A stretch of DNA of 38,122 bases from Nitrospiraceae bacterium (GCA_003599425.1 QZKC01000080.1:1-38122); one strand, 5' to 3'; positions 15,494 to 24,941 are shown, counted from the first letter of the stretch. Numbers and translations: made by a program. Notes: generated by a model from the letters alone, not told the origin.

Positions 15494-16289
15494 AATAATC
15501 GTTTCAGGCGCAGCAGGAAGGATGGGCAGCCGCATCATTGCCTTATCAAGGGATATCAAAGACATTCATCTCAGCGGAGCGGTGGAACATAAGAATCACC
15601 CTGCCCTCGGCAGAGATATCGGAGAGGTAACAGGTATCGGAACGACAGGGATAAAGCTTACTGACAACGTCAGAAATGTAACAGAGAAAGCGGATGTTCT
15701 TATAGACTTTTCATCAACATCAGCAACAATAGAATGCCTGAAAAATCTCGCTGACAGGCCAATGTCCGTGGTCATCGGCACCACAGGCTTCAGCAAGGAT
15801 GAGATCGGCCACATCAGCCTTTATGCACAGAAGGCGCCCTGCGTTCTTGCACCGAACATGAGTGTAGGCGTAAACCTCCTTCTGAAGGTATTAGCAAACA
15901 TAGCAAAGGTGACTGGAGATGACTATGACGTCGAAATAATTGAAGCGCATCACCGCATGAAAAAAGACGCTCCTTCCGGCACTGCCATAAAAATGGCTCA
16001 GGTTGTAGCCTCTGCTCTAAACAGAAAGCTTGAGGATACTGCTGTATATGCCCGCCATGGCCTGATAGGGGAAAGGACCCAGAAGGAAATTGGCATTCAG
16101 ACCATACGCGCAGGAGACATCGTTGGAGAACACACCGTTATCTTCGGAACCCAGGGCGAAAGGATCGAGATCACTCACAAGGCCTCAAGCAGAGATACGT
16201 TCGCCAGGGGAGCATTAAAGGCCGCGCTCTGGGTTTACAAACAGACCCCGGGGCTTTACGACATGCAGGATGTGTTGGGGCTGAAGTAG
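15486..16289 (+). CDS. dapB: 4-hydroxy-tetrahydrodipicolinate reductase
   Basis: NAD(P)H-dependent step of diaminopimelate/lysine synthesis. The 267-residue protein starts at the ATG at 15486, preceded by GAAAGAGAGG. An upstream in-frame ATG at 15447 lies inside yacG and would spoil the Rossmann start [39 protein letters not shown] and the catalytic [13 protein letters not shown] are all intact. It is the last gene of the lysA-dapF-yacG-dapB run. dapA, its usual upstream partner, is not between dapF and dapB. Confidence 0.96.
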   Translation: MIKIIVSGAAGRMGSRIIALSRDIKDIHLSGAVEHKNHPALGRDIGEVTGIGTTGIKLTDNVRNVTEKADVLIDFSSTSATIECLKNLADRPMSVVIGTTGFSKDEIGHISLYAQKAPCVLAPNMSVGVNLLLKVLANIAKVTGDDYDVEIIEAHHRMKKDAPSGTAIKMAQVVASALNRKLEDTAVYARHGLIGERTQKEIGIQTIRAGDIVGEHTVIFGTQGERIEITHKASSRDTFARGALKAALWVYKQTPGLYDMQDVLGLK

Positions 16290-16334
16290 CTGTAAGCTGA
16301 CAGCTATCGGTTATCAGTTGCTGCAACAGGGCTC

Positions 16335-16811
16335 CTATTTACGCCGGTTCAAATCCGCCCTGACTTTGAAATTGTAAACGTGAAAGTCCCAGAATGCTGT
16401 AATAGAGTTTGAATCTTTGCTCATTTTTAATGTAATTGTGCAAGGACATTCTATTTTGTCATCGCCTATCTGCGGTAATTTATCCATTTTCCACTCAATA
16501 ACAGGCCCGGTAAGCACCATGCCTGTAGCGTAAAATTGCCCGGGCGTCTTGCCCCCGCAGCTAAAAAGTATATCCGCTTTCTGGTTATCTATTTTTTCTA
16601 TAACTATAATTGTCGTTTCATCCGACATCCCTCCCCACGTCCCTTCCCACATTCCGGAGAACGCAGCTATTTCAGGTGAAACATCTGCTGAAGGGGGAAC
16701 GATTTCGATTTTTTCCGGAAGCGGAGGAGGATAAGAAACAGCCATGCAACCAATCAATCCAAAACATGCAAGGATTAAAAATAATGATAACTTCTTATTT
16801 ACTATGTTCAC
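16335..16811 (-). CDS. Predicted lipoprotein, paralogue of the next gene
   Basis: A 158-residue protein with a signal peptide and lipobox LIGC (Cys22), so probably a membrane-anchored lipoprotein. The mature part begins with a proline-rich linker, then PSADVSPEIAAFSGMWEGTWGG, strikingly like the neighbouring gene's PPGPDVPPEIAAFTGVWVGMWN. The remainder is beta-rich, with two close cysteines (CPC). I do not recognise the family; a small beta-barrel or lipocalin-like fold is possible. It sits 24 bases downstream of its paralogue and converges with dapB. Confidence 0.8.
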   Translation of the reverse strand: MNIVNKKLSLFLILACFGLIGCMAVSYPPPLPEKIEIVPPSADVSPEIAAFSGMWEGTWGGMSDETTIIVIEKIDNQKADILFSCGGKTPGQFYATGMVLTGPVIEWKMDKLPQIGDDKIECPCTITLKMSKDSNSITAFWDFHVYNFKVRADLNRRK

Positions 16812-16835
16812 TCTTTTCCTCCCTGAAAATATTTT

Positions 16836-17276
16836 TTACTTTTTTTGTGTCATATATGCCCACAGTTTTGCCCCCGTGCCCTTTTCTTCCAAAGAACCCT
16901 TAATCTTCCCTGTTGCCTTATCCATCGTATAAGTAAATTTACTGCCTTCGTTATCTGTCCATTCGATTGCTGGTCCGGGAACAACTTTGGCTGTTGCATA
17001 AAAAAACCTCGCCTCAAATCCTTGTCCTGTGCCAAAACTGATAATGATTTCAGCTTGCTCTGCGTTAATTTTCTCAACTACCAGAATAGTATCCAAAGCA
17101 CTGTTCCACATTCCCACCCACACCCCCGTGAATGCCGCTATCTCCGGCGGGACATCAGGTCCAGGTGGAACTATGTTAAGGGTAGGAGGCAGTGGAGCAG
17201 TTGAAGCACAGCCGAGGACGAGCAATGCAAATACAAGCGGGAACGACAAAGATAAAATAATTCTGCGATTTTTCAT
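16836..17276 (-). CDS. Predicted lipoprotein, tandem paralogue
   Basis: A 146-residue protein with lipobox VLGC (Cys23). It shares the pattern PPxPDVxPEIAAFxGxWxGxW and the later YATxxVxPGPxIEW block with the gene at 16335-16811, so the pair arose by tandem duplication. The C-terminal half (FTYTMDKATGKIKGSLEEKGTG) looks like antiparallel strands. Family and function are unknown to me. A short gap separates it from the large VCBS-repeat gene upstream, and the three may share a transcript. Confidence 0.8.
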   Translation of the reverse strand: MKNRRIILSLSFPLVFALLVLGCASTAPLPPTLNIVPPGPDVPPEIAAFTGVWVGMWNSALDTILVVEKINAEQAEIIISFGTGQGFEARFFYATAKVVPGPAIEWTDNEGSKFTYTMDKATGKIKGSLEEKGTGAKLWAYMTQKK

Positions 17277-17314
17277 GCTCTTTATCTCCTATTCATAAGG
17301 GAAATAATCAAAAT

Positions 17315-19342
17315 TTATTGTTTTCTGCTTGTATTGATCCATACTGAATCGTAATGACTTGCGCCATTCACAATAATATCCATGTCTCCATCATTGTCAA
17401 TATCGCCTAATGCTGCCCTGGTACTCGGTTCAACTGACCAGCCCTGACCGCTGTAAGTAAATAGACCGTGGCCATTATTTATCCAGACTAAACAATTGCT
17501 GTTATAATTAACAACAAAAGCATCAATGTCTCCATCGCCGTCAAGGTCTCCCATTACTACATCCTCGCTGATATGCATGTCTCCCAGAGACTGATTGCTG
17601 TCTGTAAAAATGCTGTTACCATTGTTCAGCCATACAGTGCTGGGTTTATATGATTCAATTAAAAAAACGTCATTGTCTGTGTCACCGTCGAGGTCTCCCA
17701 CTGCCAAATCCACATTAGACGCATTCCCAATATTTTCGTTATATGAAAAATAGCCCTGTCCATCATTGGTCCATATCTCGGTTGGCGCGCCGGCATTGGC
17801 AACGATAACGTCAACGTCTCCATCTTTATCCATATCTCCAAAGTCTACTGAAATACTGGGGCTGCTCCCCAATCTTTGCCCGCTATCCGTAAAATTACCA
17901 TTGCCATCATTCATCCATACACTATTTGGCTGACCCTTGCCTTCATGAACAAAATTCGGATAAACAATTCGAAAGTAAGTACCCTTATTTGCTACAAATG
18001 CATCAATATCCCCATCACCATCCAGATCTGCGAGCGCTACATCCCGGCTGGCTTCGCTTCCCAATCTCTGTCCGCTGTCTGAGAAATTGCCTTTGCCGTC
18101 ATTTATGAATACCATATTGGCCTGACTGCCCTCTACCTGTGGCTCATTTTCCTGCAGTACATCTTTCAGGCCGTCTTTGGCAACAAAGGCGTCGAAGTCC
18201 CCGTCGCCATCAATATCTCCAAGGGCTACACTCTGACCAGCAGCTTCCGGAATTTGTCCATTCCCTGTGAATATGCCTTGACCGTTGTTAATCCATACGG
18301 CAGTACCGCCGGTAGTAAAGATATCAAGATCACCGTCGCCATCCAGATCTCCGAGAGCTATATCGCCTGACATCCCTGAACTCTGAATTCTGCTGACAAA
18401 CAGACTGCTGACATTGATTGTTCGGTCCGTTGTTGCGCAAGCCTGATCAGTCCATGCAGACTCAATATTTCCATAGTATGCGGTTACTGAATAACAGTAC
18501 TGTGTATCAGAGTATAGTTCGGATTCAAATAGATAGGTTGTTGCACTTTCATAACTCATGGTTCTATAAAATACTCCGTTACGGAAGATTTTATATCCCG
18601 TAAATCCCATAATACCGGATGGTGCATTCCATGATACCCGGATCTGATGATGGGAAGTTGCTGCGACTGTTAAGCCTGTAGGGGGGAGTGGATATGAAGA
18701 GAACCAGACCTTCATTGTAGTCCCGCAAGATTGGCTGCTTTGCGGTGATTCATTCCCCGCGACATCAACTGCGCTAACGGAATAACAATACTGAGTATAA
18801 TAATTAAGCCCTGTATCAGAAACAGAAGTTTCTGTTACTGTCTTCACGTATGTTCCGTCCCTGTAAATCTTATAGTTTCTCACTCCAATGTTGTCCGAAG
18901 GAGCCTTCCATGAAAGGCTTATCTCACTGTCTGATACTACAAAAACGGTAACCCCGCCCGGAGCAGTGGGAGGTGATTGATCGGGATGTCCGCTGCCAGG
19001 GTCTTCATCCCAATTTACTATTTTAGACCAGTCATAAAATCCGTCACCATCAGTATCAACCTCAACCGCATATTCGGTATTGGAAAGAATTACGAATCTG
19101 GCAGAGGTCCTCGAATTGCCAGTGAAGATAAATTCACCCCTCAAAGGCCATTTTTCATTATCATATATACGGAATGGCCTCTTCGTGGAAAGCTCTACAT
19201 ATCCATAAGCAGGTTCATAATATTTTCCGTTCATTTCAAAATCTATATAGTTTGCCCCTTCCATTAAAGTAATGGTGAAATTCTCATATTGAGATGGCTC
19301 AGCAGAACAACTGCATCGTAAAAGTAAATTTATAGTTGCCAC
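17315..19342 (-). CDS. FN3 and FG-GAP/VCBS repeat surface protein, probably 5'-truncated
   Basis: 675 residues from a GTG at 19342. Order: an N-terminal beta-rich segment (about 1-115), two fibronectin type III domains (about 125-210 and 219-305), then seven FG-GAP/VCBS blades (about 315-675), each with a DxDGDGDxD-type calcium loop such as GDLDGDGDLDIF. Such proteins are normally exported, but no signal peptide is present. The frame stays open and protein-like for 36 more codons upstream (19343-19450) with no ATG, GTG or TTG, up to a TAA at 19451-19453. I infer a lost 5' end, so the gene may be a remnant or pseudogene. Confidence 0.8.
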   Translation of the reverse strand: MATINLLLRCSCSAEPSQYENFTITLMEGANYIDFEMNGKYYEPAYGYVELSTKRPFRIYDNEKWPLRGEFIFTGNSRTSARFVILSNTEYAVEVDTDGDGFYDWSKIVNWDEDPGSGHPDQSPPTAPGGVTVFVVSDSEISLSWKAPSDNIGVRNYKIYRDGTYVKTVTETSVSDTGLNYYTQYCYSVSAVDVAGNESPQSSQSCGTTMKVWFSSYPLPPTGLTVAATSHHQIRVSWNAPSGIMGFTGYKIFRNGVFYRTMSYESATTYLFESELYSDTQYCYSVTAYYGNIESAWTDQACATTDRTINVSSLFVSRIQSSGMSGDIALGDLDGDGDLDIFTTGGTAVWINNGQGIFTGNGQIPEAAGQSVALGDIDGDGDFDAFVAKDGLKDVLQENEPQVEGSQANMVFINDGKGNFSDSGQRLGSEASRDVALADLDGDGDIDAFVANKGTYFRIVYPNFVHEGKGQPNSVWMNDGNGNFTDSGQRLGSSPSISVDFGDMDKDGDVDVIVANAGAPTEIWTNDGQGYFSYNENIGNASNVDLAVGDLDGDTDNDVFLIESYKPSTVWLNNGNSIFTDSNQSLGDMHISEDVVMGDLDGDGDIDAFVVNYNSNCLVWINNGHGLFTYSGQGWSVEPSTRAALGDIDNDGDMDIIVNGASHYDSVWINTSRKQ

Positions 19343-19627
19343 TACCGGGGACGCCGTATAATCATAATTTATGGTGCCCTGCGTAATGAAAGTATCATTT
19401 TGATATGTCGCATAAATTGGATTAAATGAAATGTTTAAGCGGAACCATATTTATTCTACGCAGTGGAATTATTAATTAAGAACCCATCGCTAATAAAAAA
19501 TTATAAACTTCCTGAATTCATTTGTACAGAAAAAAAATCAAAAGATCGTTATTTGCACCTATGCGCAAATAGATAGGCTTCTTAATGCAGACGAAATGGC
19601 AGAAACGGGGTTTTTGCAGCAGGCTGA
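19343..19627. other. Spacer holding the lost 5' end of the VCBS gene
   Basis: Bases 19343-19450 continue the VCBS gene's frame in coding style without a start codon. Beyond that, 19454-19627 is AT-rich with small inverted words (CCTAT...ATAGG near 19560-19580) and nothing else recognisable. No convincing terminator for the REC-HD-GYP gene was found. Confidence 0.5.
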
Positions 19628-20653
19628 TTAATACAGTGATACCTTGCCGTTCAGTATCATCGAAACGATCTCAGGATCAAACTGTGTACCTGAGTTGTCT
19701 TTTAATTCGCTCAGAACCCTTGCCATCGTGAGGGCGTTTCTGTAAGGTCTTTCGGACATCATTGCATCAACCGCATCAGCAACTATGACTATCCGCGCGG
19801 ACAGGGGAATTTTCTCGCCGGAGACCCCTTCAGGATATCCTTTGCCGTCATAGCGTTCATGATGATGCAGGATGACCGGGACCGCATCCTCAAGAAACGG
19901 CACTGACTGCACGATCCGTGCACCGATAGCAGGATGCCTTTTCATTTCTGTGTATTCTTCAGTTGTGAGGTGCCCTTTTTTCCTGAGAATATTCTCCTCG
20001 ATACCGATCTTTCCTATGTCGTGTATTGAAGCGGCATTTTCCACTTCCTGGACCATCCTTTTCGGGACGCCTAATACTGTTGCTATCGAAGAAGACAGCT
20101 TTGCCACACGGTTTGAATGGTTGTATGTGTAATGGTCTTTGGCGTCAATGGTCTGGATCAGGGCGTTCACAGTCCCTTCATAGCATCTCAGGATGTTGGA
20201 GCTCGCTTCCTGTATCTGGTTTTCAAGATACGAGGCCCTGTCCAGCAGGGTGTCCCTTTCCATCTTGAGGTCAGCGCTTGAACGTTTTTTTGCAAGCCCC
20301 TTCTCCACAACCATGAGGATGTCATCTTTGTCAAAAGGTTTCAGCAGATAATCAAAAGCGCCGAAGCGTATTGCATCCCTGGCAGTCTCAAGACTTGCGT
20401 AAGCTGTCAGGAGGATCACTTCCGTGTCAGGATGCACTTTCTTTATTTCCTGCAATGCTGTTATCCCGTCCATTTTCGGCATCTTGATGTCCATCACTAC
20501 CAGATCAACCGGATTTTGGGTCAGTAAGTTAAGGCCTTCCAGCGCTCCTGCTGCAGTGGAAACAGCATATTTGTCCTTTAAAACCATCCGTATCGATTCT
20601 CTTGGAGCCATTTCATCATCTATGACGAGGATTTTTTCTTTATGGTTCAGCAA
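19628..20653 (-). CDS. Response regulator with HD-GYP domain (c-di-GMP phosphodiesterase, RpfG-like)
   Basis: 341 residues. The N-terminal receiver domain has Asp12-Asp13, phosphoacceptor Asp55 in VVMDIKMPKMDG, Thr83 and Lys105. A coiled linker (about 125-155) is followed by the HD-GYP domain with HDIGKIG (HD at 211-212), HHHERYDGKGYPEG (GYP 272-274) and the downstream DAVDAMMSERPYR block. The metal-binding and GYP residues are intact, so c-di-GMP hydrolysis controlled by phosphorylation is expected. The start is TTG at 20653 with GGGAGGG just upstream, overlapping the preceding kinase gene by 14 bases; this coupling makes that kinase its likely partner. Confidence 0.94.
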   Translation of the reverse strand: MLNHKEKILVIDDEMAPRESIRMVLKDKYAVSTAAGALEGLNLLTQNPVDLVVMDIKMPKMDGITALQEIKKVHPDTEVILLTAYASLETARDAIRFGAFDYLLKPFDKDDILMVVEKGLAKKRSSADLKMERDTLLDRASYLENQIQEASSNILRCYEGTVNALIQTIDAKDHYTYNHSNRVAKLSSSIATVLGVPKRMVQEVENAASIHDIGKIGIEENILRKKGHLTTEEYTEMKRHPAIGARIVQSVPFLEDAVPVILHHHERYDGKGYPEGVSGEKIPLSARIVIVADAVDAMMSERPYRNALTMARVLSELKDNSGTQFDPEIVSMILNGKVSLY

Positions 20654-22673
20654 AATGCCCTCCCTGGTATGATATCGTACTTCCTCTTCTGTCGAGAACA
20701 GGTAATTTGATCATGAAACTCTGAACGCCATTATCACTCGTTATAGTGAGCGTTCCGTTATGCCCTTCTATTATTTTCTGGCTTATCGGTATGTTCAGCT
20801 CGGTCCCAAGATTGTCTATATCAAGCAATGGCTTTGCAATTTCCTGAGGGCCTGACTTCTCTCCTTCATATGATATCGAGATCTCTACTGCAAATATATC
20901 CCTGATGAACGCTTTGGCGCCAACGGTGATCAGCGCTCCGTCTGATGTACGGTCAACAATATTCTGAATAACATAATACATAGCCTTCACTATCTGTTTT
21001 TTATCGGCATTTACAAAAAAAAGTTTATCTATCGGGGTCTGAGATATCTTATGCGTAGCTGGCAGGTTCCTCGAAATGTAGGCCACTGCTTCAATGATGA
21101 TGTCGCTGATATTTTCTTTGCTGAAATTATAGTTCTGGGTGCTGGAGAAGGTTATCAGCTTATCGATCAGGTTATCCAGCCTGCTGATCGAGTGGCTGAC
21201 GGTAGCTGTATAGAAATTCTGCAGGTCATCATCTGTCCTCTTCTCATTAAGCAATTGTATATATGTCTGGATAGATGTCAATGGATTCCTTATTTCATGA
21301 GCTATCTTTGACATGAGGTCATTGACCGCTTTGAGTTTCTCCGCCGTCCTGTTCTGATCTTCCAGTTTTTTGGAGTCAGAAAGGTCTGTAAATATGATCC
21401 CGGCCCCCGCCGGTTTCTGCTCTTCATCAAGAAGCCGGTAACTGTTTATCCCAAGAGGCAGCTTATTAGGATGGATCACAACCTCATGCCTCCTGTAGGA
21501 ATTGCCTGTTTCCATGGTTTCATACAGAATATCCCCCAGCGGAGACGGCAAAGCCCTCAGGTCACTCCCTATCACGTCTGAAGATCTAAGATCAAGGATC
21601 TCAGATGCCTGCTGATTAAAAACTGTGATCTTCTCATTCCTGTCTATAGCGATCAGGCCGCTGCTCATACTCGAAATAATATTGTTGGTGAATTCCTTCT
21701 GGTACCACATATGGTTGTAAAGGTCTATATCCTTCACCGCTGCCGCGAGATAATTGCAAAGCACGAATATGATCTCCAGCTCTTCCCTGTAAAATGATTC
21801 CTCCGTTACCTTGCTGTCTATATTGAATATCCCTATGAGTTTTCCTTTGTGTATCATGGGAAAAGAAACGACGCATTGCAGAATTTCCATCTCGTTTTTG
21901 ACATTGACCGATTCTGAATCAAAAAAATTAACCGGTCTGTTCATAATACGCCCTGTCTTTGCAAGCCATACCGCCAGCGAACTGTCTTTTGTAAGATGGA
22001 TATTTTCCGCGAGATAAGGATCAAGCCCATATTGGGCTTTGATCCTGAATATCTCTCTTTCTCTGAGCATGATGGACATCCTGCTTACCCGCGCTATCTC
22101 CATGACGGAATCTATGAAATGGTTAAAGAGTTTTTTCATATCAAAACTTGCCGTAAGCATCTTGGCAAAATTGACAATGACTTTTTCATGAATGTACCTT
22201 CCGCTCGGGACCGAGTCATAACGGTTAGTAAACACTTCCACCTCAGGCCTGTTAATTACATTCATTTGCATGGGGGGCATCACATCCCGCGACTGCTTTA
22301 ACAAACGCAGCTCGTTCTTGAATCTGTGCCTCTCAAGAGCACGTTCGACAATAAGGGGAAGTTCAGTTCTTATCGCCTCAGCATTTATGGAATCAAATAC
22401 GCTTTTGGGAAGATTATCTTTGGTATATCTGTCGAGTTTCTCAGGGGTGATGAGCACCACCCTGTCCTGATCGAGCCGGTTCAGGAAATTCTCCACAGAA
22501 GAAAGCCGGTGTGATGACGTGTCAATAAGAAGGAGGTTCAGGGGGATATTACTGTACAGATCCTCAAGTTCTTCGACCGTTTTCAGCGGATATACAGTAT
22601 ACTGCTTCAGCGCCCCTTTTACATTCGGTACGACTACATCGTCCCTGCTGCTCAGTAATGCCAGAAGTTCCAT
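20640..22673 (-). CDS. GAF-PAS histidine kinase with degenerate ATP-binding domain
   Basis: 677 residues from the ATG at 22673 (GGGGGAG about 9 bases upstream; an in-frame start at 22769 lacks one). Order: a receiver-like domain (about 10-110) without the normal acidic pocket, GAF (about 165-315), PAS (about 325-440), HisKA with H-box IAHEIRNPLTS (His459), and an HATPase-like domain (about 520-660). The N-box reads NIVDR, the DxGxG box is replaced by YEGEKSG, and GLGL is replaced by ELNI, so ATP binding looks lost. No membrane segment is seen. It may act as a phosphorelay or scaffold partner of the upstream intact 7TM kinase. It overlaps the REC-HD-GYP gene. Confidence 0.9.
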   Translation of the reverse strand: MELLALLSSRDDVVVPNVKGALKQYTVYPLKTVEELEDLYSNIPLNLLLIDTSSHRLSSVENFLNRLDQDRVVLITPEKLDRYTKDNLPKSVFDSINAEAIRTELPLIVERALERHRFKNELRLLKQSRDVMPPMQMNVINRPEVEVFTNRYDSVPSGRYIHEKVIVNFAKMLTASFDMKKLFNHFIDSVMEIARVSRMSIMLREREIFRIKAQYGLDPYLAENIHLTKDSSLAVWLAKTGRIMNRPVNFFDSESVNVKNEMEILQCVVSFPMIHKGKLIGIFNIDSKVTEESFYREELEIIFVLCNYLAAAVKDIDLYNHMWYQKEFTNNIISSMSSGLIAIDRNEKITVFNQQASEILDLRSSDVIGSDLRALPSPLGDILYETMETGNSYRRHEVVIHPNKLPLGINSYRLLDEEQKPAGAGIIFTDLSDSKKLEDQNRTAEKLKAVNDLMSKIAHEIRNPLTSIQTYIQLLNEKRTDDDLQNFYTATVSHSISRLDNLIDKLITFSSTQNYNFSKENISDIIIEAVAYISRNLPATHKISQTPIDKLFFVNADKKQIVKAMYYVIQNIVDRTSDGALITVGAKAFIRDIFAVEISISYEGEKSGPQEIAKPLLDIDNLGTELNIPISQKIIEGHNGTLTITSDNGVQSFMIKLPVLDRRGSTISYQGGHFAEP

Positions 22674-22734
22674 CTGTAACTCTCCCCCATGACAACTCGA
22701 GATTGCTGAAAATCTTTTTCTGTTTGGAACCGGT

Positions 22735-22787
22735 ATTGGTTTTATCCCGCTGAAATCGAGTCTTACCAATCCCTTTGCAGGGATAAA
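22735..22787 (-). promoter_or_regulatory. Pseudoknot-capable leader before the GAF-PAS kinase
   Basis: In the 153-base gap between the two kinase genes, ATTGGT (22735-22740) pairs with ACCAAT (22765-22770). TTTATCCC (22741-22748) pairs with GGGATAAA (22780-22787). The order is interleaved, as in an H-type pseudoknot. It could be an RNA control element or chance; it matches no riboswitch I know. Confidence 0.25.
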
Positions 22788-22826
22788 GCACTCAGTATTT
22801 TTTCGGTTGTACTATTATAAACATAT

Positions 22827-24941
22827 TCATTCGTTCTGTATAGGCAATGTTACCGTAAACGTAGTCCCTCGTGACGGCTTGCTCCTTACATTTATCTTCC
22901 CATTATGGTCTTCAATAACCCGTCTGCTGATCGCAAGACCAAGGCCGACCCCCATTTCTTTTGTTGTGACGAATGGATCGAATATTTTCTGCAGGTCTTC
23001 TGCAGCTATCCCTTCGCCTGTATCCTCTATTGCGACATCAACCTGTTTCCCGTTCGGCCTGATATCTACGCGCAGGACGCCTTCGCCATGCATGGCCTGG
23101 CATCCGTTCAATATTATATTCCCGAATGCCTGCTGTAATTTTCCTGAATCCCCCAACATGTTTATTACGTCTCCATTATATTTTTTTTGAACTGTGATGT
23201 TTGCTTTTTCAAATGAGAGTTTACCCTGTACGTCATCCACAATTTTATCGATAAGCTCGGTCAGATTAAAGTTGTTCATTCGGGTTGATTTCTTGCTGGC
23301 TGAAAAATCGAGGAGGTCGGTAATGAGTCCGTTTATTTTCTCAATCTCTCCGACCACGATCTTTGAGAACATCTCCCTGAATTCAGTATCATTGTATTTT
23401 TCCGGCATCAACTGGGCAAAGGTCTTTAGAGATGTGAGCGGATTTCTTATCTCATGGGCAAAAGTCGCTGACATCATCCCAACAGATGCAAGCCTTTCGG
23501 AATTGATCTTCTCCTGATAAAGCCGCGCGTTTTTCAGAGCTATTGCTGTCTGATGAGAGATCGTTCTCAACAGGTCCAGGTCCTCATTGGAGAACATGTC
23601 CCCCGACATCTTCTCTCCGAGAATGATCAGGAGACCCAGTTTTTGATCAATAAAAACCGGAACTGATACTTCACCCTGTAAAGCTTCAAACTCATATTTT
23701 ACATCTGCAATGGTTTCGTTTCCGGATATTGTCTCGTTTAAAAGCAATTCATCTTTAATGATGATGTCATTATGTTTTTTGTAATATTTGACCAATCCTG
23801 AGCGGTTGTTGATTTTTAACTTTGTATCGCTGCCTTCCTGTTTCACATCAAGCCTGTTATGTTTACCTTTCTTGTTTGCGGCATAGACTTCCTCAAAACT
23901 GCCTGCTTGCACCGCTGCCAGAAGATGTATTTTTTTAAGTCCCAATGTTGTGAAAATAATGTTGCCGACAAAGTCATAAATTTTCCTGCAATCAAAAAGA
24001 GAGACGAGTTCATGGCTTACTTTCCTGACCGTTGAGTAGTAATCATATGATTGTTTATAGAATATCTTATCAATAATATTTTGAATCCTGTTTCTCAGCG
24101 GATTAAATAAAAGCGCAATCACAACTGCGGCAAAAATGCTGACTTTAAAGGAACTGACATATGCATACGATGAAAGGAAATTAGTAATAGTCATGACAAT
24201 TACAACAAAAAGGCCTGTGAGGAGCCCGGCAGCAAGGGAATAGGCAGCGGTTCTTTTGAAGACAATATTGATGTCCATTACTCTGTATCTCATAATTGAA
24301 TATGCAATCACTGAGACAAAAACAATTTCGAATAAAAAACCAAAAGGATAAAACTCAACGCCATATTTGGGGACATAATCTATGGCACCCATAAGCGCCG
24401 TAATATAACCGTAAAAAATGTATCTTATCTGATTGGTTTTTAGGGGAGACAATGATATTCTTTCTCTATATCCGCAATACAACAGCCAGAAGCTTCTTAT
24501 GAAAACAGCAAAAAAAATTATCAAGTATAGAGGATGCAGCGCCCCGGCTCTGGAGTAATATCCCCAATGATATTTATATACACCAGACAGAAAATAGTCA
24601 GATGTCATTGAGAACGGTGCAATTAAAAGAAATATGAAATAAGACGCCCATACAATGACTCTTTCTCTTTTTTTATTTAAATAACTTACCGAAAAGTGGT
24701 AACACGAAGGTGCAGCAAACATAGCACCTGTACAGGATATTCGTGCAAAAAATACGGCAATCTGTTCATCATTTATCGTATAGGTAACTGTATAACCAAA
24801 AAGCCAGACAAAAAGAGAAAGGCAAAATAAAGAGAAACTGATATGAATATCCGATTTTCTATCCTTCAGAAAAACAAATCCACCTAAAACAATAGAGAAG
24901 ATAGCTCCTATTAAAGGTGGAAGAGAATATATACTTACCAT
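22827..24941 (-). CDS. Multi-spanning (7TM-type) GAF sensor histidine kinase
   Basis: 704 residues. The first 280 residues hold seven to nine hydrophobic helices in the style of the HisKA_7TM/ComP-like input domain, followed by FNPLRNRIQNIIDKIFY and a GAF-like domain (about 310-470). HisKA has the H-box FAHEIRNPLTS (His496). The HATPase domain is complete, with N612 in the N-box, DTGEG at 640-644, FDPFVTTK and GVGLGL ending at 669. Its ATG overlaps the thioester-reductase stop by 7 bases, so it belongs to the ketosynthase operon. Such membrane inputs often detect small hydrophobic or peptide signals; here the ligand may be the product of the adjoining genes (inference). Confidence 0.93.
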   Translation of the reverse strand: MVSIYSLPPLIGAIFSIVLGGFVFLKDRKSDIHISFSLFCLSLFVWLFGYTVTYTINDEQIAVFFARISCTGAMFAAPSCYHFSVSYLNKKRERVIVWASYFIFLLIAPFSMTSDYFLSGVYKYHWGYYSRAGALHPLYLIIFFAVFIRSFWLLYCGYRERISLSPLKTNQIRYIFYGYITALMGAIDYVPKYGVEFYPFGFLFEIVFVSVIAYSIMRYRVMDINIVFKRTAAYSLAAGLLTGLFVVIVMTITNFLSSYAYVSSFKVSIFAAVVIALLFNPLRNRIQNIIDKIFYKQSYDYYSTVRKVSHELVSLFDCRKIYDFVGNIIFTTLGLKKIHLLAAVQAGSFEEVYAANKKGKHNRLDVKQEGSDTKLKINNRSGLVKYYKKHNDIIIKDELLLNETISGNETIADVKYEFEALQGEVSVPVFIDQKLGLLIILGEKMSGDMFSNEDLDLLRTISHQTAIALKNARLYQEKINSERLASVGMMSATFAHEIRNPLTSLKTFAQLMPEKYNDTEFREMFSKIVVGEIEKINGLITDLLDFSASKKSTRMNNFNLTELIDKIVDDVQGKLSFEKANITVQKKYNGDVINMLGDSGKLQQAFGNIILNGCQAMHGEGVLRVDIRPNGKQVDVAIEDTGEGIAAEDLQKIFDPFVTTKEMGVGLGLAISRRVIEDHNGKINVRSKPSRGTTFTVTLPIQNE

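Noticed and set aside
22674-22826. c-di-GMP riboswitch before the kinase/HD-GYP pair
   Set aside because: Context is attractive, but the GEMM conserved core and tetraloop/receptor are not present.
22827-24941. PrsK kinase of the PEP-CTERM/exosortase system
   Set aside because: Domain order is similar, but there is no PrsR-type sigma-54 regulator, exosortase or PEP-CTERM protein nearby, so only a general 7TM kinase call is made.
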